Assembly: GCA_947508055.1 (NCBI GenBank)
Contig: CANNRR010000019.1
Span: 1 to 37,186, forward strand
Length of the DNA: 37,186 nt
Reading direction: 5' to 3'
Source of the DNA: Burkholderiales bacterium
GTDB taxonomy: Bacteria > Pseudomonadota > Gammaproteobacteria > Burkholderiales > Burkholderiaceae_C
Part shown: piece after piece, positions 32,132 through 37,186 of the stretch
Numbering within the stretch: position 1 is the first letter of the stretch
Layout of the letters: each line of letters opens with the position of its first letter
Program-made: the position numbers and the translations under genes
Notes under the pieces: model-generated
Told to the model about the DNA's origin: nothing
Databases searched by the model: none
What the model saw: only the letters and a program-made list of their open reading frames with translations

Positions 32132-33144
32132 TTGCGTTTGCCCGTTGCGGCATCAAAGTGGTGGATGCGGTCCGGACGCGGCGTGACATGGATGGTGGTG
32201 CCCAGCACCGGAACGGCGTGAGATTCTTCGGTGCGGATGATGACTAACTCGTCGGTGCTGCTGTGCGTCCAGCGTCCATAGACAAGGCGCTCGGCACCCA
32301 GCATCTCCACCGCTTCCACCTGCAGTGCCCAGCCCACAGCGGTGATGTCCAGATGCTCAGGCCGTACGCCAGTGATGACGCCCGGTTTGGCGTCGGGTGC
32401 GCTCTTGAGCAGGTTCATGGGCGGCGAGCCGATGAAGCTGGCTACAAAGGTGGTTGCCGGGCGGGTGTAGACCTCTTCGGGTGTGCCAAATTGCTCCATT
32501 ACGCCGCCATTCATCACGATCATGCGTTGAGCCAGGGTCATGGCCTCCACCTGGTCATGGGTGACGAACAGCGATGTAATGCCCAACTCACGGTGCAGCT
32601 TTTGAATCTCCAACCGTGTCTGGGCGCGCAGCTTGGCGTCCAGGTTGGACAGCGGCTCATCAAACAAAAACACCTGCGGCTGGCGCACGATAGCGCGCCC
32701 CATGGCCACGCGCTGGCGCTGGCCGCCTGAGAGCTCGCGCGGCTTGCGCGCCAGGAACGGGCCAATCTCCAGAATCTTTGCAGCCTTGTCAACGCGCGCT
32801 TTGATTTCGTCCAGCGGGACTTTTGCAATTTTCAGACCGTAGGCCATGTTGTCGAATACGCTCATGTGCGGATACAGCGCGTAATTCTGGAACACCATGG
32901 CAATGTCGCGGTCGCTGGGTTCGACGTTATTGACGACCTTGCCATTGATCGCAATCTCGCCACCGGTGATCTCCTCCAGTCCGGCGACCATGCGCAATAG
33001 CGTCGACTTGCCGCAACCGGATGGCCCGACGATGACGATGAATTCACCGTGTGCAATTTCGGCATTGACGCCGTGAATCACAGGGACCGCCTTTGGACCT
33101 GTGCCATAGCGCTTGACGACGTTTCTGAGGGAAATAGATGCCAT
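32128..33144 (-). CDS. ugpC: sn-Glycerol-3-phosphate ABC transporter ATPase UgpC
   Basis: A 338-residue MalK-type ATP-binding subunit. Walker [10 protein letters not shown] starts near 40, the signature is '[16 protein letters not shown]', Walker B is '[12 protein letters not shown]', and the H-loop is '[12 protein letters not shown]'. A C-terminal OB-like regulatory domain follows ('[12 protein letters not shown]'). ATG 33144 gives '[14 protein letters not shown]'; the stop of ugpE shares one base with this start (TAATG). It energises uptake through UgpA/UgpE. Confidence 0.96.
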   Translation of the reverse strand: MASISLRNVVKRYGTGPKAVPVIHGVNAEIAHGEFIVIVGPSGCGKSTLLRMVAGLEEITGGEIAINGKVVNNVEPSDRDIAMVFQNYALYPHMSVFDNMAYGLKIAKVPLDEIKARVDKAAKILEIGPFLARKPRELSGGQRQRVAMGRAIVRQPQVFLFDEPLSNLDAKLRAQTRLEIQKLHRELGITSLFVTHDQVEAMTLAQRMIVMNGGVMEQFGTPEEVYTRPATTFVASFIGSPPMNLLKSAPDAKPGVITGVRPEHLDITAVGWALQVEAVEMLGAERLVYGRWTHSSTDELVIIRTEESHAVPVLGTTIHVTPRPDRIHHFDAATGKRK

Positions 33145-33995
33145 TACTTCTCCGTGTCCACCAGCCCCTTGATAAACCAGCGCTGCATGAAGATGACTAT
33201 CACCGCGGGTGGCAGCATGGCAAGGATGGCGGTGGCCATCACAATGTTCCACTCGTTGCCGGAATCACCGCCGGCGATCATGCGCTTGATGCCCACCACC
33301 ACCGGGTACATGTCTTCACTGGTGGTGGCCAGGAGTGGCCACAGGTACTGGTTCCAGCCGTAGATGAACTGGATCACGAACAAAGCCGCAATCGACGTGC
33401 GCGACAGCGGCAGCAGGATGTCCTTGAAGAACCGCATCGGCCCGGCCCCGTCCATGCGTGCCGCTTCCAGTAGTTCATCGGGCACGGTCAGAAAAAACTG
33501 CCGAAACAGGAAGGTGGCTGTGGCCGAAGCGATGAGCGGCACCGTCAAGCCGGCGTAACTATTGAGCATGCTCAGGTCGGACACCACCTGGTAGGTCGGG
33601 CCAATGCGCACCTCCACGGGCAGCATGAGGGTGATGAAGATGGCCCAGAAGAAAAGGCTGCGAAATGGAAACTGGAAATAGACCAACGCAAACGCTGACA
33701 GGAGTGAAATGGTGATCTTGCCAAAGGTGATGATGAGTGCCGTCATCAAGCTGATCCACATCATGCGCGCCACCGGTGCATTGGAGCCCGCACCGCCGCC
33801 CTGACCGGTGAGCGCGGCGGCATAGTTGTCCCACAGGTGCGCGCCGGGCAGCAGGGGCATCGGGGCCTGCAAAATGTCCTGCGCGGTGTGGGTCGAAGCC
33901 ACAAAGGCCAGATACAGCGGAAAAGCGACGATCAACAGCCCCAACACCATCACGGTGTGGGCCAGCAGATCCAGCCAGGGGCGGCGCTCAACCAT
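33144..33995 (-). CDS. ugpE: sn-Glycerol-3-phosphate ABC transporter permease UgpE
   Basis: A 283-residue inner-membrane permease with about six hydrophobic segments. The EAA loop that docks on the ATPase appears as '[20 protein letters not shown]' near 195. The start follows the ugpA stop immediately (TAG then ATG), so translation is coupled. It forms the channel with UgpA. Confidence 0.95.
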   Translation of the reverse strand: MVERRPWLDLLAHTVMVLGLLIVAFPLYLAFVASTHTAQDILQAPMPLLPGAHLWDNYAAALTGQGGGAGSNAPVARMMWISLMTALIITFGKITISLLSAFALVYFQFPFRSLFFWAIFITLMLPVEVRIGPTYQVVSDLSMLNSYAGLTVPLIASATATFLFRQFFLTVPDELLEAARMDGAGPMRFFKDILLPLSRTSIAALFVIQFIYGWNQYLWPLLATTSEDMYPVVVGIKRMIAGGDSGNEWNIVMATAILAMLPPAVIVIFMQRWFIKGLVDTEK

Positions 33996-34895
33996 CTAGT
34001 AATTTACTTTCTTTTCGATGTATCGGAATTGAAAGATCGTCATCGCCACGACCACCAGCATCAGGATGACGGATTGCGCCGCCGCGCCGCCGATGTCGCC
34101 GCCCTTGAAGCCGTCCTGGTAGACCTTGTAGACCAGAATGACCGTATCGCGCCCGGGGCCTCCGTGCGTGGTGGCATCGATGATGGCAAAGGTGTCGAAG
34201 AAGGCGTACACCATGTTGATGACGAGCAGAAAGAACGTGGTCGGCGAGAGCAGCGGAAACTGAATCGTCCAGAAGCGCCGCCAAGGGCGCGCACCGTCCA
34301 TCGCAGCTGCTTCAATCAGCGATTTCGGGATCGACTGCATACCCGCCAGGAAGAACAGGAAGTTGTAGGAAATCTGCTTCCAGACCGCCGCAGTGACGAT
34401 CAACGCCATCGCGTGCGTCGAATTGAGCAGGTGGTTCCACTCAAAGCCCAGCGAGTGGCTGAGCGCATAGGACACCACGCCAATGGAGGGTGAGAACATG
34501 AAAACCCACAGAACGCCCGCCACCGCTGGCGCTACTGCATAGGGGACGATCAGCATGGTGCGGTACACCAGGGCGCCGCGAACGATACGGTCGGCAAAGA
34601 CTGCCAACCCCAGCGACAAGGCAATGCCCAGCACTGCTACCAGGATGGAGAATATCGCCGTGGTCTGAAACGACTCCAGGTAGGCCGAGTCCGATAACAG
34701 CGTCTTGAAGTTATCAAACCCGACCCATTGGACGCTGAGTCCAAAAGCATCCTGCTCCTGCAGGGACTGCACCAGCGCTTGCCCGGCCGGCCAGAAGAAA
34801 AACACGCCGACGATGGCCAGTTGCGGGGCCAGGAGCAGCCACGGTAGCCAAGTCGACTTGAAAAAAACGCGTTTTTCTGCTGCCATCGGCTTCAA
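33996..34895 (-). CDS. ugpA: sn-Glycerol-3-phosphate ABC transporter permease UgpA
   Basis: A 299-residue inner-membrane permease with about six hydrophobic segments ('WLLLAPQLAIVGVFFFWPAG' near 16) and an EAA loop 'IEAAAMDGARPWRRFWTIQF' near 210. It lies 13 nt downstream of ugpB and directly abuts ugpE. UgpA rather than another sugar permease is called because of the whole operon order, including ugpQ. Confidence 0.95.
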   Translation of the reverse strand: MKPMAAEKRVFFKSTWLPWLLLAPQLAIVGVFFFWPAGQALVQSLQEQDAFGLSVQWVGFDNFKTLLSDSAYLESFQTTAIFSILVAVLGIALSLGLAVFADRIVRGALVYRTMLIVPYAVAPAVAGVLWVFMFSPSIGVVSYALSHSLGFEWNHLLNSTHAMALIVTAAVWKQISYNFLFFLAGMQSIPKSLIEAAAMDGARPWRRFWTIQFPLLSPTTFFLLVINMVYAFFDTFAIIDATTHGGPGRDTVILVYKVYQDGFKGGDIGGAAAQSVILMLVVVAMTIFQFRYIEKKVNY

Positions 34896-34908
34896 TCAGT
34901 CAATCGCA

Positions 34909-36210
34909 CTACTTGTTGGCCTTTTCGAATTTCTCCAACTGCTCGTTGCCGCGCTTCATGGCAGTCTCCAGCGCTTCCTTGGGGCCCTTCTTGCCAGCCC
35001 AAATGGTTTCGGTCTCTTCGTCGATGATGTTGCGGATCTGCACGAAATTGCCCAGGCGGATGCCGCGCGACTTGTCGGTTGTCTTGCGAATCATTTGTGT
35101 CACAGCCACGTCGGTCCCAGGTTTTTCTTTGTAAAACCCCGACTTTTCGGTGAGCTGGTAGGCCGCCATGGTGATCGGCAGGTAGCCCGTGCGTTTGTGG
35201 CTGGCCGACTGGATTTCCGGGCTGGACAGGTACTTGAAGAATTCGGCAACGCCCTTGTACTCGGCCGGCTTCTTGCCAGCCATAACCCACAGGCTGGCGC
35301 CGCCAATCACTGTGTTCTGCGGTGCGCCTTCGACATCGGGGTAGTAGGGGAGGGGGGCCAATCCGTAAGCAAACTTGGCGCCCTTGCTGACGTCGGCATA
35401 CGAGCCCGAGGAGCCGGTGAACATGGCGCATTCACCCGACACGAAGGACGGAACAGCCACGCTGGCACGGCCCTTGTAGACAAAAAGCCCCTGTTTTGAC
35501 ATGTTGGCCAGGTTCTCAAAATGGCGCAAGTGCAGTGGTGAATTGAACGCCAAACGTGTGCTGGTTCCGCCAAAACCGTTATTCTGGGTGGCAAACAGGG
35601 TGTTGTGCCAGGTCGAGAAGCTCTCCAGATGCACCCAGCTCACCCAGCTTGAGGTGTAAGGGCACTTGTGGCCGGAAGCCTTTAGTTTGGCCGCCGCCAG
35701 GGTGACCTCTGGCCAGGTGCTGGGCGCGTGGTTGGGGTCCAGACCGGCTGCCTTGAAGGCGTCCTTGTTGTAATAGAAGATGGTGGTCGAGCTGTTAAAC
35801 GGGTACGACATCATCTCGCCGTTGGGGGCTGTGTAGTAACCGGACACCGCAGGCACATAGGCCTTGGGGTCGAAGGAGGCCCCCGCCTGTTTCATTACTT
35901 CGCCCACCGGCTTGATGGCGCCTTTTGCGGCCATCATGGTGGCAGTACCTACTTCGAACACCTGCAAGATGTGCGGCGCGTTGCCGGCGCGGAACGCAGC
36001 CATGGCGGTGGTCATCGACTCGTCGTAGTTTCCTTTGAAGGTGGGAACTATTTTGAAGTCTTTCTGACTGTCGTTGTATCCCTTGGCCAGATCGTTGACC
36101 CACTCGTTGAGGCCTCCGGTCATGGAGTGCCACCACTGGATTTCGGTTTGTGCCTGGGCATTGACTGATAACGCAGACGCGATGGCCAGGGCGGCGAATT
36201 TCAGTTTCAT
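34909..36210 (-). CDS. ugpB: sn-Glycerol-3-phosphate-binding periplasmic protein UgpB
   Basis: A 433-residue family 1 solute-binding protein. The signal peptide is MKLKFAALAIASALSVNAQA (cleavage after about 20), followed directly by 'QTEIQWWHSMTGGLNEWVND', typical of UgpB. 'GNAPHILQVFEVGTATMMAA' and 'PYTSSWVSWVHLESFSTWHN' are also characteristic. It delivers glycerol-3-phosphate or glycerophosphocholine to UgpAE. A Shine-Dalgarno AGGA lies 6 nt before the ATG. It is the first gene of ugpBAECQ. In enterobacteria the operon is under phosphate (PhoB) control; I found no convincing Pho box here. Confidence 0.95.
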   Translation of the reverse strand: MKLKFAALAIASALSVNAQAQTEIQWWHSMTGGLNEWVNDLAKGYNDSQKDFKIVPTFKGNYDESMTTAMAAFRAGNAPHILQVFEVGTATMMAAKGAIKPVGEVMKQAGASFDPKAYVPAVSGYYTAPNGEMMSYPFNSSTTIFYYNKDAFKAAGLDPNHAPSTWPEVTLAAAKLKASGHKCPYTSSWVSWVHLESFSTWHNTLFATQNNGFGGTSTRLAFNSPLHLRHFENLANMSKQGLFVYKGRASVAVPSFVSGECAMFTGSSGSYADVSKGAKFAYGLAPLPYYPDVEGAPQNTVIGGASLWVMAGKKPAEYKGVAEFFKYLSSPEIQSASHKRTGYLPITMAAYQLTEKSGFYKEKPGTDVAVTQMIRKTTDKSRGIRLGNFVQIRNIIDEETETIWAGKKGPKEALETAMKRGNEQLEKFEKANK

Positions 36211-36435
36211 GGTGATTCCTGTGAAAAATGTGTATCGTAACCAAGCTGTGTGTCCGTCCGATTAAACGTGATTCCTGCCCGTGGAGGCTCGGTGGTTTCC
36301 ACTAGAGGGGCGCGCCCGCGGATGGACGCTGGCGCTCTTGCCATTGCACAAAGTAGGTGTTTGTTGCACTGCGGTAAAATTTCTGCTCTGCCAAGGCAGC
36401 CTTGAAAGTCGTCAAGACTGCAACCGTACCGCCTG
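36211..36435. promoter_or_regulatory. Divergent control region between ugpB and the FAD oxidoreductase gene
   Basis: It carries a 10-base direct repeat GTGATTCCTG at 36212-36221 and 36268-36277, the first copy being the ugpB ribosome-binding site. Near 36343-36370 two TTGCAC elements and a GTAAAAT that could serve as a -10 box face the plus-strand gene. None is strong enough to assign a regulator. Confidence 0.4.
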
Positions 36436-37186
36436 ATGAACGCCCCCACCTCGCTCAACCACCTGCTTGCACCCGGCTCACAGCCACACGTGCATGAACG
36501 CATTCGCGAAATTCCGTACAACTACACCTCATTTTCTGACCGGGAAATCGTGATTCGCCTGCTGGGGGAGCGCGCCTGGGGCCTGCTCAATCAGTTGCGC
36601 GGCGAGCGGCGTACTGGCCGCTCGGCCCGCATGCTGTACGAGGTGCTGGGCGATATCTGGGTGGTGCAGCGCAACCCCTATTTGCAGGACGATCTGCTGG
36701 ACAACCCCAAACGTCGCAATCTCCTGGTGGAGGCCTTGCACCACCGGTTGCATGAGGTCGAAAAACGCCGCACCCCACAGGCGGACCCCGAGCGCGACGC
36801 CATGGTGGGAGAATTGCTTGGGGCGGCCAGAGCCGCGGTCGAGTCGTTCGACGCCGCCTCCGTTGAAGTGGGTGTATTGAGGCGCAAGGCACAGCGTGCG
36901 CTGGTCAAGCTGACCGCCAAGGACAACATCAAGTTTGATGGACTGTCGCGTGTGTCGCATGTGACCGATGCCACCGACTGGCGCGTCGAGTACCCGTTTG
37001 TCGTACTTACGCCCGATTCCGAAGAGGAAATGGCGGGGCTGGTCAAGGGCTGCATTGACCTTGGGCTGACCATCATTCCCCGGGGCGGCGGCACCGGTTA
37101 CACGGGCGGCGTCATTCCTCTGACCTGGAAGTCCGCCGTCATTAACACCGAAAAACTCGAAGCTATGACCGAGGTGGAGATGCGCA
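36436..37186 (+). CDS. Large FAD-linked oxidoreductase (DUF3683-type), N-terminal part
   Basis: The first 250 codons are present; the gene continues past the right edge. It starts '[20 protein letters not shown]' and contains '[20 protein letters not shown]' near 30, which I associate with the N-terminal domain of very large betaproteobacterial D-lactate-dehydrogenase-like flavoproteins. A PCMH-type FAD-binding domain then begins: '[20 protein letters not shown]' and '[20 protein letters not shown]' near 215. The latter is the pyrophosphate-binding loop of glycolate/lactate oxidase-type enzymes. Substrate cannot be told from this part. It is divergent from ugpB. Confidence 0.85.
   Translation, partial: MNAPTSLNHLLAPGSQPHVHERIREIPYNYTSFSDREIVIRLLGERAWGLLNQLRGERRTGRSARMLYEVLGDIWVVQRNPYLQDDLLDNPKRRNLLVEALHHRLHEVEKRRTPQADPERDAMVGELLGAARAAVESFDAASVEVGVLRRKAQRALVKLTAKDNIKFDGLSRVSHVTDATDWRVEYPFVVLTPDSEEEMAGLVKGCIDLGLTIIPRGGGTGYTGGVIPLTWKSAVINTEKLEAMTEVEMR

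Overview
The window looks like a chromosomal segment of a betaproteobacterium of the Comamonadaceae (Rhodoferax/Polaromonas-like). This is judged from recognisable protein families, the gene order ispB | rplU-rpmA-obgE-proB-rppH-proS, the cluster hemA-prfA-prmC-grxD, and the style of a small dispersed hairpin repeat. No database search was possible; every product name rests on motifs, lengths and gene order read directly from the sequence.

Layout. (1) 1-2149, minus strand: type IV pilus assembly genes pilB and the start of pilC. (2) 2150-5863: two convergent polysaccharide genes, a ManC-type GDP-mannose pyrophosphorylase/isomerase and a membrane-bound WbpM/FlaA1-type nucleotide-sugar dehydratase. 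They sit between pilB and tRNA-Pro(CGG). (3) 6089-13732: a housekeeping block of tRNA-Pro, ispB (minus), rplU-rpmA-obgE-proB (plus), rppH (minus), proS and a lytic transglycosylase (plus, overlapping by 4 nt). (4) 13763-17574: grxD and prmC (minus), separated by an orphan GspE/PilB-like secretion ATPase (plus) and a small membrane protein. (5) 17780-28441: a plus-strand accessory operon encoding a two-partner-secretion outer-membrane transporter, its large secreted exoprotein, a periplasmic LysM-FecR protein, a CHASE2 class III nucleotide cyclase, a GAF protein and a stand-alone cyclic-nucleotide-binding protein. (6) 28467-30896: prfA and hemA (minus). (7) 31034-37186: a small membrane protein, the glycerol-3-phosphate uptake operon ugpBAECQ (minus) and the start of a large FAD-linked oxidoreductase (plus).

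The most interesting region is 17.8-28.4 kb. It lies between prmC and prfA, which are usually neighbours, and it joins secretion of a surface protein to an apparently complete envelope-to-cytoplasm cyclic-nucleotide pathway (sensor cyclase plus cNMP-binding effector). The transporter gene carries an uninterrupted run of nine G inside its reading frame, a classic substrate for phase variation. A second theme is a short repeat family (5-bp stem, 7-nt loop, conserved tail). One copy is inserted in frame in ugpQ and appears to add about 20 residues to the enzyme. Another supplies the last codons of prmC.
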